Shown one piece after another: positions 1-8,677 of a stretch of DNA of 64,000 bases; positions within the stretch are counted from its first letter, which is position 1, and each line of letters opens with the position of its first letter. This DNA comes from Hoylesella marshii DSM 16973 = JCM 13450 (GTDB taxonomy: Bacteria; Bacteroidota; Bacteroidia; Bacteroidales; Bacteroidaceae). The position numbers and the translations under genes were made by a program. The stretch covers positions 230,078 through 294,077 of the forward strand of contig NZ_GL397214.1 of NCBI RefSeq assembly GCF_000146675.1, written 5' to 3'. A model generated the notes under the pieces. The model was not told where the DNA came from. It searched no databases and saw only the letters and a list, made by a program, of their open reading frames with translations.

Positions 1-1
1 A

Positions 2-736
2 CCGGCTTGCGGCACCTTCTTCGTCTTCTCTGATTACATGAAGCCTGCCGTGCGTATGGCTGCACTCATGGAAGTACCCATCAAGTTTATTTGGACTCAC
101 GACGCATTCCGTGTAGGAGAAGACGGCCCCACCCACGAACCCGTAGAACAAGAAGCGCAGATTCGTCTCATGGAGAAACTGAAGAACCATCACGGAGCCG
201 ACAGCGTCCGCGTCCTCCGACCGGCCGATGCCGACGAAACTTCCGTATGCTGGGAAATGGCCATGGAAAACATGACCACACCCACTGCACTCGTCCTTTC
301 CCGACAGAATGTAACCAGCCTGCCCGCAGGAAATAATTATAAAAACGCCCGAAAAGGAGCATACATTGTGGCCGGTTCAGACGAGGCTTTTGATGTCATC
401 CTGCTTGCCAGCGGCTCTGAAGTGTCCACACTTGTTGCCGCAACAGAACTTCTACACCGTGACGGCATACGTGTACGTATCGTCAGTGTGCCCTCCGAAG
501 GTCTGTTCCGCTTACAGAGCAAAGCCTATCAAGAAAGCATCCTGCCCGCCGATGCCAAAATATTCGGCCTCACAGCAGGCCTACCCGTTACCCTCGAAGG
601 GCTGATCGGTACGCACGGTCGCGTCTTCGGACTGCCCTCATTTGGCTACTCGGCACCTTATAAAGTACTCGACGAAAAACTCGGTTTCACGGCCGACAAT
701 GTTTACCGACAAGTCAAAGCACTGCTGTCCGAATAA
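2..736 (+). CDS. tkt: Transketolase, C-terminal part (5' end outside window)
   Basis: Transketolase moves two-carbon ketol units between sugar phosphates in the non-oxidative pentose phosphate pathway, using thiamine diphosphate. Only the last ~244 residues are in the window; the frame is open from base 2. Visible are the end of the pyrimidine-binding domain (VFSDYMKPAVRMAALM, then THDAFRVGEDGPTHEPVEQ, the family's conserved GEDGPTHQP-type loop) and the complete C-terminal domain (LVLSRQNV, VILLASGSEVSTLV, then a GLIGTHGRVFG segment). It ends 77 bases before rpiB on the same strand, so the two pentose-phosphate genes are probably co-transcribed. Identification is secure; the start cannot be seen. 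Confidence 0.96.
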   Translation, partial: PACGTFFVFSDYMKPAVRMAALMEVPIKFIWTHDAFRVGEDGPTHEPVEQEAQIRLMEKLKNHHGADSVRVLRPADADETSVCWEMAMENMTTPTALVLSRQNVTSLPAGNNYKNARKGAYIVAGSDEAFDVILLASGSEVSTLVAATELLHRDGIRVRIVSVPSEGLFRLQSKAYQESILPADAKIFGLTAGLPVTLEGLIGTHGRVFGLPSFGYSAPYKVLDEKLGFTADNVYRQVKALLSE

Positions 737-813
737 ACCAAGAGTGGGGCGGATATATCTCCTGCTGAGCCACGTTCGCCCTTTTACAACAGAATATAAA
801 ATAATGACATGAA

Positions 814-1263
814 ATGGAAATAGAAACAATAGGACTCGCCAGCGACCACGCCGGTTACGAGTTGAAACAGTTTGTAAAACAGTATTGTGATGAGCATGGT
901 TACAGCTACCACGACTACGGATGTCTCAATGAAGATAGCTGCGATTATCCTGACTTTGGCCATGCTTTAGCCGACGGTATTGAGCGTGGTGAAGTATTCC
1001 CCGGCATCGCTATCTGCGGCAGTGGCGAAGGTATTGCCATGACACTCAACAAACATCAACACATTCGCGCCGGTTTGGCATGGATTCCGGAGATAGCTCA
1101 TCTCATTCGGCAACATAACAATGCCAATGTGCTCGTAATGCCCGGCCGTTTTGTCGACAAGGAAACAGCACGTGCCATCATGGATGCTTTCTTCTCTACC
1201 GACTTTGAAGGCGGACGTCATCAACGCCGTGTAGACAAGATTGCCTGTCGTACTGCTGAGTAA
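814..1263 (+). CDS. rpiB: Ribose-5-phosphate isomerase B
   Basis: Interconverts ribose 5-phosphate and ribulose 5-phosphate in the cytoplasm, feeding the transketolase reaction encoded just upstream. The 149-residue length is normal for the RpiB/LacAB family. Family marks: GLASDHAGYELK near the N-terminus, the phosphate loop ICGSGEGIAMTLNK (usually CGTGIG; here serine and glutamate variants), the HNNANVLVMPGRF segment and the C-terminal EGGRHQRRVDKI. The ATG at 814 begins directly before the first beta strand. Imperfect hairpins follow the stop (about 1294-1357) and could end the tkt-rpiB transcript. Confidence 0.95.
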   Translation: MEIETIGLASDHAGYELKQFVKQYCDEHGYSYHDYGCLNEDSCDYPDFGHALADGIERGEVFPGIAICGSGEGIAMTLNKHQHIRAGLAWIPEIAHLIRQHNNANVLVMPGRFVDKETARAIMDAFFSTDFEGGRHQRRVDKIACRTAE

Positions 1264-1396
1264 ACAGATGTTGTCAGCAACAAAAAGTATTCGCTTTCCT
1301 CTCTTGCTATGAGAGAAAAAATGCTTTTATCCCTCACTTCGTATCGGAGTGGGGGATGATTGATTGAATACCCTCATCATCATATCGTTTTGTAAA

Positions 1397-1472
1397 CACA
1401 TAGCTTTCTGCTCATCAACGCATAGCTTTTACGCTGTCAACACATAGCTTTCGCAGTGTAGAAGCTATGCTA
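1397..1472. repeat. 22-bp-period micro-array A (AGCT core)
   Basis: Three tandem units start at 1397, 1419 and 1441, exactly 22 bases apart. Each begins with C(A/G)CATAGCTTT, followed by about 11 variable bases; a degenerate further copy (AAGCTATGC) follows. The same core family recurs in arrays at 19895, 43621 and 55440. The array lies between the 3' end of rpiB and the flavodoxin promoter. Confidence 0.85.
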
Positions 1473-1700
1473 TTTCAATAAGAAATATATGTAATTGTAT
1501 ATCAATAATTTACCTATTGTTTGAAAATCTCTGCTATGATAAAGATGAAAACTGTAGAGAGAGTTGAGAGGCGGCACAGAATGATAATAATAGTCCCTTG
1601 GTATGAACGAAACGACAGATCACTATAAAAAGGTAGCAAAACGTGCGGTTGAGTGCGGTAATGATAAGTAGGTATTTGTAAAAACCATAATTTTTAGGTA

Positions 1701-1732
1701 TTGCAAGTATCGTAAAACGCCCGTATCTTTGC
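1701..1732 (+). promoter_or_regulatory. Bacteroidetes-type promoter of the flavodoxin operon
   Basis: TTG at 1701-1703, 20 bases, then TATCTTTGC at 1724-1732. This matches the sigma-ABfr consensus of Bacteroidetes. The flavodoxin ATG is 40 bases downstream. Confidence 0.85.
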
Positions 1733-1772
1733 AATCGTAATATATAAATAACTACAAAACATCAATTGAAAA

Positions 1773-2267
1773 ATGAAAAAGACAGTTGTCATTTACGGTT
1801 CCTCCACAGGAACTTGCCAGAGCATCGCAGAGAAGATTGCTGCTAAATTGGGCGTAGAAGCTATCGACGTGGCTAATCTGAATGCAGATGCAGTTAGCGA
1901 AGCAGAGAACTTGATTCTCGGTACATCTACATGGGGTGCCGGTGAATTGCAGGATGATTGGGTCGATGGCTTAGAGACGCTCAAAGGCTTAGACCTCAAC
2001 GGTAAGACGGTAGCCCTCTTCGGATGCGGCGATGCCGAGTCTTATGGCGACACATTCTGCGGAGCTATGGCAGAAATTTACAACGAAATCAAAGATAAAG
2101 GCGTTACTTTCGTGGGCGCAGTGCCGACAGATGGCTATACTTTCGATGACAGTGAAGCCGTAATAGATGGCAAATTCGTCGGTCTGGCACTCGACGATGT
2201 AAACGAAGACGATAAGACCGACGGGCGTATCGACGCTTGGATTGACAGCATCAAGGGTAGTCTCTAA
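1773..2267 (+). CDS. fldA: Flavodoxin
   Basis: Small FMN-binding electron carrier of the cytoplasm that replaces ferredoxin in low-potential reactions. At 164 residues it is a normal short/long-type bacterial flavodoxin. The FMN phosphate loop is IYGSSTGTCQSIA at residues 7-19; the isoalloxazine-contacting loops are LGTSTWGAGELQDDW (Trp side) and FGCGDAESYGDTFCGA (Tyr side). The C-terminus is strongly acidic (ALDDVNEDDKTD), typical of the family. A strong consensus promoter lies 40 bases upstream and a DUF2023 gene follows within 40 bases. Confidence 0.95.
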   Translation: MKKTVVIYGSSTGTCQSIAEKIAAKLGVEAIDVANLNADAVSEAENLILGTSTWGAGELQDDWVDGLETLKGLDLNGKTVALFGCGDAESYGDTFCGAMAEIYNEIKDKGVTFVGAVPTDGYTFDDSEAVIDGKFVGLALDDVNEDDKTDGRIDAWIDSIKGSL

Positions 2268-2305
2268 CCCCTTGATTGCCCCGTTTTGAAACAGAATCGC
2301 CAGCT

Positions 2306-2671
2306 ATGCAGCAGTCAGTCATGATGCCGGTTGATATCAAGGTGTTGGCAAACCACATCTATGAGTATAAGAAAGGCGTGCGCCGAATGGTGTTGTTCAC
2401 GCTCAATAGCAAGTACGAAGAGTTTGCTATCAATCGTTTGAGAAATCAAAATATCGACTATGTTGTGCAGCATGTCGGCAGCAATAAGGTAAACTTATTC
2501 TTCGGCAGTAAGTCCTGTTTAGATGCGATTCGTTTAATCGTGACACGTCCGCTTAATGAACTGACCCCGGAGGAGGACTTTATCTTAGGTGCGATGTTAG
2601 GATATGACATTTGCGCTCAATGTGAAAGATACTATGAACGCAAATGTAAAAACTGCAAGAATGCAGTATAA
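2306..2671 (+). CDS. DUF2023 family protein, flavodoxin partner
   Basis: A 121-residue protein of unknown function that in Bacteroidetes typically sits beside flavodoxin. The body (ANHIYEYKKGVRRMVLFTL, then FFGSKSCLDAIR) matches my recollection of DUF2023; the C-terminus carries a CAQCERYYERKCKNC cluster with four cysteines in two CxxC pairs that could bind zinc or iron. I chose ATG 2306; the frame is open from a TTG at 2276, but that lies within 10 bases of the flavodoxin stop and adds residues not typical of the family. ATG 2321 or 2324 are alternatives. Likely translated from the flavodoxin mRNA; a redox-linked role is inference from context and cysteines. Confidence 0.75.
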   Translation: MQQSVMMPVDIKVLANHIYEYKKGVRRMVLFTLNSKYEEFAINRLRNQNIDYVVQHVGSNKVNLFFGSKSCLDAIRLIVTRPLNELTPEEDFILGAMLGYDICAQCERYYERKCKNCKNAV

Positions 2672-2776
2672 TAGGAAATCCGCAGTTTGATAAAATAGCG
2701 GTTTCCTAACGGATGATAAACTTTTTAGAAATCTTGTTCGCTAAATAAAATTCATAATGTTTTTGTATAATATGTG

Positions 2777-2805
2777 AAGGGATGTCGTGAGACATCCCTT
2801 TTCAT
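2777..2805 (+). terminator. Intrinsic terminator of the flavodoxin operon
   Basis: AAGGGATGTC, loop GTGA, GACATCCCTT followed by TTTTC: a perfect 10-bp stem with a T run, 105 bases after the DUF2023 stop. Confidence 0.9.
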
Positions 2806-2926
2806 TGTTTATAGTATTGTCTATTAGGAAATAGAGCACAGCAGAATTGTAAGAGACAAGTGTGAATTGTCATATCACAATTTATCGAACTCATGCATGT
2901 TCAGCATCTACCCATACTCTTGTTTA

Positions 2927-3120
2927 CCTCAAATCGGTCATGAAGGTCTGTACAGATTTTGTTTGATTGTCGTTTAGATGGTTTGTCGTCCTCTTTCTGG
3001 CATAGCGGGCTACGTCAAGAGAGGGCGGTAAGCAAGATGTCGACAAGCGAATAAAAGATGACAGGAAGCCATGTCATTCACATTGAAAGGGTAGATAAGT
3101 GGTCTAATGACGATTGGCGG
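2927..3120. repeat. Inverted-repeat element H1 (long form)
   Basis: About 194 bases bounded by imperfect terminal inverted repeats (AAATCGGTCATGA at the left; TCTAATGACGATTGG at the right). The interior matches, in opposite orientation, the long copy at 7195-7389 (shared stretches include CATAGCGGGCTAC and AAAAGATGACAGGAAGCCAT). The right end abuts the DUF5686 stop codon at 3121 with no gap. No open reading frame inside; resembles a non-autonomous MITE or REP-like element. Confidence 0.8.
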
Positions 3121-5211
3121 TTACCAACGGGAGAACAGTTCGAAGCCGAATTTGCAGCCAACTCCATCGAATTTTCCGTTCTTATTTGCAATGAATATCC
3201 CCATAGAGAATAGGTGGTTTGTAAAGCCATAACCACATTCTATATAAGGATGGAGACGTTGAACGAAGAGAGTGCTTACGTAGATGCGTTCAATTTCCAT
3301 GAACTGACCGACGGCGGGCAGGCGGGAAAGGAACATCAAAGGCGACTCGTAGGTAAAGTTTGTCCGTACATAGTACTTGGAAGCATTGTACCAATTACTA
3401 TTGAGAAGCTCGAAACTTCCTGTCCAATCGTCATTCCATCCATTGGGTATATAGGTTTCACGGAAGTTCGTATAGTCCAGAAAGTACACATTGTCGCCTC
3501 TACTTGTATAGAGACCGCTCCCTAGCCGCATGGAGATGGTTCTAAGACTTCTTAGCTTATATTTATAGGAGGCATCGCTTTCCCATCGTTCATATTGCCC
3601 GTTGGAGTGAAATAGCTTTCCGATACCGCGTTCGTAGTCAAATGTCAATATCATGCCATTCCAACCCCAAGGACGGTATTGTACCCTGAAGATGGGTGCA
3701 AAACTATGGTATGTAGTGGGTTTGCCTGTGGCAATAAATGGTACTTTGTCTACTGCTGAACGGCGATGATAGACAAATCCTGCTCGCAGGCCTAATTTTT
3801 CTGTTATATCATAGTTGTTGGTAATGGATAGATTCATATCCTTGAAAAAGTCGAGATGCATATTTGCCCAGTTGATAGAATCGCCTTTTTCGTGTCGAAT
3901 TTGCTCTAATACAGAAGAGTTGGTGATGCGGTTGCCGTTTCCAAACTCAACTTCGAGGTATCCGTTGTGCCTTTTGTTATAATCGAATCTGAACGGAACA
4001 CTGTAATAGAGTACTTTCTGTTTGAATGAATAGCCGGATTTCACACGAAGACTGACAGCCGAATTGTCTGTAAAGGAGTAGCTGCTCCTCACGTCGAACT
4101 TATAGGTAATGCCCTTGTTGGGGCTATATCCCATGTAAAGAGGGTTGAGAATGGGAGCAATGCGCAGATACCCGCGATTGTTTTGGCCATAGTTTGTCCG
4201 TATTCTCTCGATGAGATTTCGTCCAATCTTTTCCCATATTCGGCTCTCTCTATAGTTCTTTTTATCATTATTTGTCGTGGAATCTTTCGCAGAAGCCGTT
4301 TGAGCATGCTTCTTGTATAGAAGGTTTTCCTCTTCGGTAAGTTCTATCGGCCTTAACGAGGCCATCAAACTTTCGTCATGACTATTGTCGATAGAATCGG
4401 GAACAGCTGCTTTCAATCCGTAAATAGCAGTCATTTTCGTGCTTAGTTTGTTGCCGATAAAGCTAAATCGGGCACTTATTGTACATGTGGTGGGCAGTAA
4501 CGACCGGATACCTTCTTTTCCCATTTGTATCTCAAGGGTAAATCTGATCATATCGTATTCGCCCGTCAGTTGTGCGGAGATAATTCTTCCTGTTTCTTCA
4601 TCCACTACGGCAGAACCATGAACTAACTGTGTGTTATGCAGCTTAGGTTGAAATCCCACCCTGATTCGACCATTCATCATGGGGGCGATGCGGTATTTGT
4701 AATATCGCTTGTTGGCCTTTGAAAAAGGCGAAAGCAGAGAGTTGTTCACCACCGTCTCGCTGTAGATAGTTGGAGTGAGGTAGGGCAACAGGTTGGGCAT
4801 TGTGTTCCTGTGGTGCGGGATGGTGTTGATATTCACCTTTCGGTCTGTCTCGTAGTGACTCAGGTCATGGAGAATGACATGGCTGTAGGTCTCTCCAAAA
4901 TACTCGCGTCTGCCTTTTGCAATGGCGTAAAGAGAGGGAACGAGCAACAATGTGAAGTTTCTCTTGTGTGTGTTGATATGGTATTTCACGTATACATACG
5001 ACGAACTGTCTCTGATGCTGTCGGTAACGGAAGTCCGATAGCTGAACATCTTCTGCAGTATCTCTGCGTTTTTTCGCTGTTTCGACAAAGCTGAAAACGG
5101 CAAACTTATCGTTAATAAACTTGCCAGCAACAGTATGTTATAGTATCGCAGAAGAAACATCGTGGGAAGAAATACTAAGGCCGATACGGCAGAAAAGAGT
5201 CTGCTACGCAT
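3121..5211 (-). CDS. DUF5686-type outer membrane beta-barrel protein
   Basis: A 696-residue exported protein. A hydrophobic N-terminus (about residues 14-43) looks like a signal peptide or anchor. The middle has a segment diagnostic in my memory for DUF5686 (LHNTQLVHGSAVVDEETGR followed by GEYDMIRFTLEIQMG). The second half is made of alternating short amphipathic strands rich in aromatic and polar residues and ends in FELFSRW, consistent with an outer-membrane barrel with a terminal aromatic. Unlike many relatives I see no CarboxypepD_reg domain at the N-terminus. It starts 12 bases after the dcuB stop, so it is probably the second gene of that transcript. Function unknown. Confidence 0.7.
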   Translation of the reverse strand: MRSRLFSAVSALVFLPTMFLLRYYNILLLASLLTISLPFSALSKQRKNAEILQKMFSYRTSVTDSIRDSSSYVYVKYHINTHKRNFTLLLVPSLYAIAKGRREYFGETYSHVILHDLSHYETDRKVNINTIPHHRNTMPNLLPYLTPTIYSETVVNNSLLSPFSKANKRYYKYRIAPMMNGRIRVGFQPKLHNTQLVHGSAVVDEETGRIISAQLTGEYDMIRFTLEIQMGKEGIRSLLPTTCTISARFSFIGNKLSTKMTAIYGLKAAVPDSIDNSHDESLMASLRPIELTEEENLLYKKHAQTASAKDSTTNNDKKNYRESRIWEKIGRNLIERIRTNYGQNNRGYLRIAPILNPLYMGYSPNKGITYKFDVRSSYSFTDNSAVSLRVKSGYSFKQKVLYYSVPFRFDYNKRHNGYLEVEFGNGNRITNSSVLEQIRHEKGDSINWANMHLDFFKDMNLSITNNYDITEKLGLRAGFVYHRRSAVDKVPFIATGKPTTYHSFAPIFRVQYRPWGWNGMILTFDYERGIGKLFHSNGQYERWESDASYKYKLRSLRTISMRLGSGLYTSRGDNVYFLDYTNFRETYIPNGWNDDWTGSFELLNSNWYNASKYYVRTNFTYESPLMFLSRLPAVGQFMEIERIYVSTLFVQRLHPYIECGYGFTNHLFSMGIFIANKNGKFDGVGCKFGFELFSRW

Positions 5212-5223
5212 CGGCCATTCGTA

Positions 5224-6669
5224 TCAATAGATAATGGATGACAGAATATAGGCCACAACTGTTGAGACTGCCACACTTACCAGCCCGGGCATCATGAAAC
5301 TGTGGTTCAATAAATACTTGCCGATAACGGTTGTTCCGCTTCGGTCAAAGTTAACCGTTGCTATGTCTGAGGGGTAGTTCGGAATGAAGAAATATCCATA
5401 AACGCTGGGAAATACGCCTAATAATACATACCCGGGGATGCCCAGCGAATATGCCAAAGGTAACATGGCTACCACTACAGCACCCTGCGAATTGATTAAA
5501 ACGGATACTAAGAAGAAAACCAGAGCGATAGACCATGGGTAGACTTTCACGATTTCTCCTAACATAGACTGCATCTGGCCAAGATAATTAGAAAAATAAG
5601 TGTCTGCCAGCCACGCAATTCCGTAGATAGCAACAACGGCTACCATGCCACTCTGCCATACTGCACCGGCCACAGCTTTCTTAGGGCTTGCCTTACAGAA
5701 GATAATCATCAATGCCGCTGCACTTATCATCACAATCTGAATTACCAGATTCATCTTTAGCGGACTGCTCACTTCCTCTGTCACACCTGCCACCAGAATG
5801 CCTGCTTTGGCCAACTCTTTAGCCGTAGCGATGCTGCCATCGGGGAGTGTAATGTCTTTGGCTCCGGCTACAGCTGCTATGTGGTTGTATGCAGGAAGAA
5901 TGTCTTGGAATACGGCAAACATTACTATCACAAGTAAGGCAACGAAGAAAATGTAGACGGCTCTTTTAGATTCTTTTGATACCTCCTTATCCAATGTCGT
6001 GGCGGTATTACCATAGATATAGGCATATTGTGCGGGATCTTTCAGCTTCTTTTGAAATGCCTCGTCTTTATCCAAGTCCTTCCCACGTTTGTAAGAGCAC
6101 ATTGAGGCGACAACTAGTCCGCAGATACAGGCTGGAATGCTAATCATCAGTACCCCCGGAATGGTAATATTGAAACCGTTTTCGTTGGAGATAGAGACGA
6201 AAGCCACCACAGCGGCTGCAATAGGCGAGCAGGTGATACCCACTTGGGAGGCGACACTGGCCACGGCACAAGGACGTTCAGGGCGGATTCCCTTTTTGAG
6301 AGCAATATCACAAACAATAGGCATCAATGTATAAACAACATGTCCCGTGCCCACCAACACTGTGAGGAAAAACGTGCAGAGCGGTGCCAGAAATGTGATT
6401 CGGTCTGGGTGTTTACGCAGAAGTTTCTCCGCTAATTGTATCAACCAGTCCATACCGCCCGATGCCTGCATAACTCCGGCACACGTGACGGCGGCAATAA
6501 TAATGTAGATAACATCTGTCGGAGGTGTGCCGGGTTTAAGTCCGAAACCGAAAACGAGCAGTGCCAAGCCTATACCGGAGATAGCTCCCAAGGCCAAACT
6601 GCCGTACCGTGAACCCACCCATAGCGCCAACAGCACTACGAGAAGTTCGATAATCATTGTTATTGTCAT
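5224..6669 (-). CDS. dcuB: Anaerobic C4-dicarboxylate transporter, DcuB type
   Basis: Inner-membrane carrier that exchanges external fumarate, aspartate or malate for succinate in anaerobes using fumarate respiration. Its 481 residues form many hydrophobic helices throughout, with Dcu marks: AAVTCAGVMQASGGMDWL, FLTVLVGTGHVVYTLMPIV, SVASQVGITCSPIAAAVVAF and the C-terminal FIPNYPSDIATVNFDRSGTT. A long polar loop around residues 190-235 is normal for the family. A promoter sits about 60 bases before the start. The gene is followed at 12 bases by the DUF5686 gene. Succinate is the likely end product exported by this organism (inference from lineage). Confidence 0.93.
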   Translation of the reverse strand: MTITMIIELLVVLLALWVGSRYGSLALGAISGIGLALLVFGFGLKPGTPPTDVIYIIIAAVTCAGVMQASGGMDWLIQLAEKLLRKHPDRITFLAPLCTFFLTVLVGTGHVVYTLMPIVCDIALKKGIRPERPCAVASVASQVGITCSPIAAAVVAFVSISNENGFNITIPGVLMISIPACICGLVVASMCSYKRGKDLDKDEAFQKKLKDPAQYAYIYGNTATTLDKEVSKESKRAVYIFFVALLVIVMFAVFQDILPAYNHIAAVAGAKDITLPDGSIATAKELAKAGILVAGVTEEVSSPLKMNLVIQIVMISAAALMIIFCKASPKKAVAGAVWQSGMVAVVAIYGIAWLADTYFSNYLGQMQSMLGEIVKVYPWSIALVFFLVSVLINSQGAVVVAMLPLAYSLGIPGYVLLGVFPSVYGYFFIPNYPSDIATVNFDRSGTTVIGKYLLNHSFMMPGLVSVAVSTVVAYILSSIIY

Positions 6670-6728
6670 ATATGTTTAGTTTTGGATGAACAGTAATAGA
6701 AGTGTTGCTTTATGTTCGCGATATAGAT

Positions 6729-6759
6729 GCAAAAGTAAGAAAAAACATCGAATCTGCAA
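6729..6759 (-). promoter_or_regulatory. Promoter of dcuB
   Basis: On the minus strand: TTG (6757-6759), 19 bases, TACTTTTGC (6729-6737), about 60 bases before the dcuB ATG. Confidence 0.7.
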
Positions 6760-6919
6760 GCACTACCGTCCCATAAAAGCGAAAATAATAACAGAATAAC
6801 ACGGTCTTCTTTCTTTTCTGACATGCTTGCTTTCCTGTGCGGAACAAACGGATAACCACACCTTTATCACTACTGAAAAAGGGAAAAGAGGAAATTAAGA
6901 TAGAGGGAAGATGGAAAAG

Positions 6920-6992
6920 AGCGGTAAACGAGGCTCGAACTCGCGACCCCCAGCTTGGGAAGCTAGTGCTCTACCAACTGAGCTATTACCGC
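6920..6992 (-). tRNA. tRNA-Gly (anticodon CCC)
   Basis: A 73-base cloverleaf on the minus strand: acceptor GCGGTAA/TTACCGC, D-stem GCTC/GAGC, anticodon stem CTAGC/GCTGG around loop TTCCCAA, T-arm GCGAG-TTCGAGC-CTCGT. The anticodon CCC reads GGG. CCA is not encoded. Lies 13 bases downstream of tRNA-Thr in the same transcript. Confidence 0.93.
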
Positions 6993-7005
6993 CTGTTTGC
7001 TTAGG

Positions 7006-7078
7006 AGCCGATACCCGGACTCGAACCGGGGACCTATTCATTACGAATGAATTGCTCTACCAACTGAGCCATATCGGC
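7006..7078 (-). tRNA. tRNA-Thr (anticodon CGT)
   Basis: A 73-base cloverleaf on the minus strand: acceptor GCCGATA/TATCGGC, D-stem GCTC/GAGC, anticodon stem ATTCA/TGAAT around loop TTCGTAA, T-arm CCCGG-TTCGAGT-CCGGG. The anticodon CGT reads ACG. A minus-strand TACCTTTGC at 7104-7112 is the likely -7 box for this two-tRNA transcript. Confidence 0.93.
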
Positions 7079-7406
7079 CGATACTCCCTTAAAAAAAGGT
7101 GATGCAAAGGTAATGCTTTTAATTGGAAATACTTCCATCTCCCTCAAGAAATATCTCGCATTAATAGTAATTAACTATTATGTTATCTCTTAGACCCCAA
7201 TCGGTCATGAGACCGCTTATCCACCCTTTCAATAGGGATGACATGGCTTCCTGTCATCTTTTATTTGCTTACCGACATCTTGTCTGCTGTCCTTTCTCGA
7301 TGTAGCCCGCTACGCCTTCAACAGGGTGGCAGACCATCTGAACGACCATCCAACAAAGTCTGTACAAGTTCTCATGACCGATTGCGGTTAAAAGTGAGGG
7401 CACCAA
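7079..7406. other. Intergenic region with long inverted-repeat element
   Basis: About 330 bases without a gene: the tRNA promoter box (7104-7112, minus strand), an AT-rich stretch, and the long inverted-repeat element at 7195-7389. Confidence 0.8.
7195..7389. repeat. Inverted-repeat element H2 (long form)
   Basis: About 195 bases. The ends are CCCCAATCGGTCATGAGACC and, inverted, TTCTCATGACCGATTGCGG. The interior is a close reverse-complement match to the 2927-3120 element. The outer ~60 bases also match the short copies at 9115, 11110 and 42153. No ORF inside. Confidence 0.82.
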
Positions 7407-8336
7407 TCAATAAACCCGCAATACATCTCCCACCTTAATTTGATAATCGGGTGAAAGGTCATTCTTTCTGTACAAGCTTTTCAGTCTGATTCCATATTGC
7501 TGTGAGATAGAATACATGCTGTCGCCTGCTTTTACAATGTGCGGTTTGCCTTTATATGCCTTGTCGGCTTTCTTACGTTTCTTCTTCAAGTACACGATAT
7601 CACCTTCATGAAGGATGTCTTTCCGGTTGCGCTCATTGTAACTTGCCAATGCTCGTGCAGGTATATCCACTTCTTCTCCGATAGTTTTAAACGTGTCTCC
7701 CTCGCGGGCTTTCAAGTAGTAATTGCGGTTGTAGATATAAATAGGGTGTAATTTCCCGCCTTTCTGCACCGGTTTGTCAGTAGAAGAGTGGTGTGCCATG
7801 AACTTATCATAGCGGGTAGCGGTGTCATATTCGTATAGTTTGTAGAGTTGAATAATCTCAATCAATTTAGCTGCATATTGGGGATTGGTGGCATATCCAC
7901 ACTCTTTCAGCCCATAAGCCCATCCTTTGTAATCCGTTGTTTCCAAACTAAAGAGCTTCCGATAACGGGGTTTTGTGGCCAAGAACTTGCTGTGGTCTTC
8001 GTAGCTCTCATAGACATTTTTATAGGCTCTGAAGCATTCGTTCGTCGCATCGTCGTCATGATAGGTTGTCGCTCCTGTCCAATCGTGACATTTTATACCG
8101 AAATGGTTGTTGCCTTTTACCGATAGTTCGCTCAGACCAGCTCCGCTTTCGAGCAGTCCCTGTGCCAAGGTAATGCTGGCGGGAATACGATATTTCAGCA
8201 TCTCTTCTATGGCCAAATCCTTGTATTGGTCGATATAAGTCTGATACGTGGTGTTCCATTTTATAGGCATACTTGCCCTGCCTGCCAAGAAAAAAACGGA
8301 GATGAACAATAAACCGATAACCTTTTTCATATTCAT
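7407..8336 (-). CDS. N-acetylglucosaminidase (GH73) with two LysM domains
   Basis: A 309-residue exported peptidoglycan hydrolase. Signal peptide at about residues 1-22 (KKVIGLLFISVFFLAGRAS). The glucosaminidase domain spans about 30-180 with the expected catalytic Glu in LAQGLLESGAGLSEL (E63) and the family segments NNHFGIKCHDW, then FRAYKNVYESYEDHSKFL. Two LysM peptidoglycan-binding repeats follow (about 207-255, KAREGDTFKTIGEE; and 265-309, HIVKAGDSMYSISQQYG). Expected to cleave glycan strands during growth or separation. It stands alone; its 3' end faces the inverted-repeat element. ATG 8330, two codons in, is an equally possible start. Confidence 0.9.
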   Translation of the reverse strand: MNMKKVIGLLFISVFFLAGRASMPIKWNTTYQTYIDQYKDLAIEEMLKYRIPASITLAQGLLESGAGLSELSVKGNNHFGIKCHDWTGATTYHDDDATNECFRAYKNVYESYEDHSKFLATKPRYRKLFSLETTDYKGWAYGLKECGYATNPQYAAKLIEIIQLYKLYEYDTATRYDKFMAHHSSTDKPVQKGGKLHPIYIYNRNYYLKAREGDTFKTIGEEVDIPARALASYNERNRKDILHEGDIVYLKKKRKKADKAYKGKPHIVKAGDSMYSISQQYGIRLKSLYRKNDLSPDYQIKVGDVLRVY

Positions 8337-8386
8337 TGCCTATTAAGAAAAAAAGCGACGCCCCAACATCTTGAACATCGCTTTTG

Positions 8387-8458
8387 TAGTGGATAGGGGA
8401 ATCGAACCCCTATGCCAAGATTGAGAATCTTGTATCCTAACCGTTAGATGAATCCACC
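8387..8458 (-). tRNA. tRNA-Glu (anticodon CTC)
   Basis: A 72-base cloverleaf on the minus strand: acceptor GGTGGAT/ATCCACT (first pair G-U), anticodon stem CAAGA/TCTTG around loop TTCTCAA, T-arm AGGGG-TTCGATT-CCCCT. The anticodon CTC reads GAG. Followed on its strand by the LysM glucosaminidase gene 50 bases on. Confidence 0.9.
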
Positions 8459-8544
8459 CTATGTATTTGAAATTCAGGATTGCGTTTCGCCGTTTGTCGC
8501 TTTCTTGATAGCTACAAGACAGCAGATGCTTACTGAAATCCGGT

Positions 8545-8577
8545 GCAAAGGTATTACTTTTCCTGCAAATCACCAAA
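8545..8577 (-). promoter_or_regulatory. Promoter of tRNA-Glu
   Basis: Minus strand: TTTG (8574-8577), exactly 20 bases, TACCTTTGC (8545-8553). A near-perfect Bacteroidetes consensus. Confidence 0.85.
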
Positions 8578-8677
8578 TATTCATCATGTTTTTTAAGTTT
8601 TTATATTTATACTATTGCCGGCCTTGTCGCTCTCTCCGAATAGCCTTTATGATAAGGGTTATAGACGGGTTGTGAAA

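Larger units (their letters stand above)
1264..1772. other. Intergenic region, rpiB to flavodoxin
   Basis: About 510 bases without a credible gene. It holds hairpin-forming sequence just after rpiB (ATCCCTCACT paired with AGTGGGGGAT, about 1329-1357), a 22-bp-period repeat array at 1397-1472, an AT-rich stretch, and the flavodoxin promoter at 1701-1732. The short reverse ORF over the promoter is not convincing. Confidence 0.8.
2672..3120. other. Intergenic region between convergent transcripts
   Basis: About 450 bases without a gene. Contents: a clear terminator at 2777-2805 and the long form of the inverted-repeat element at 2927-3120, which reaches exactly to the stop codon of the convergent DUF5686 gene. 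The stretch 2806-2926 shows nothing recognisable. Confidence 0.8.

Noticed and set aside
1397..1472. CRISPR-like arrays (also 19895, 28877, 28956, 43621, 55440)
   Set aside because: The 22-base period is too short for repeat plus spacer, units are only 2-4, the repeat half is ~11 bases and no cas genes are present.
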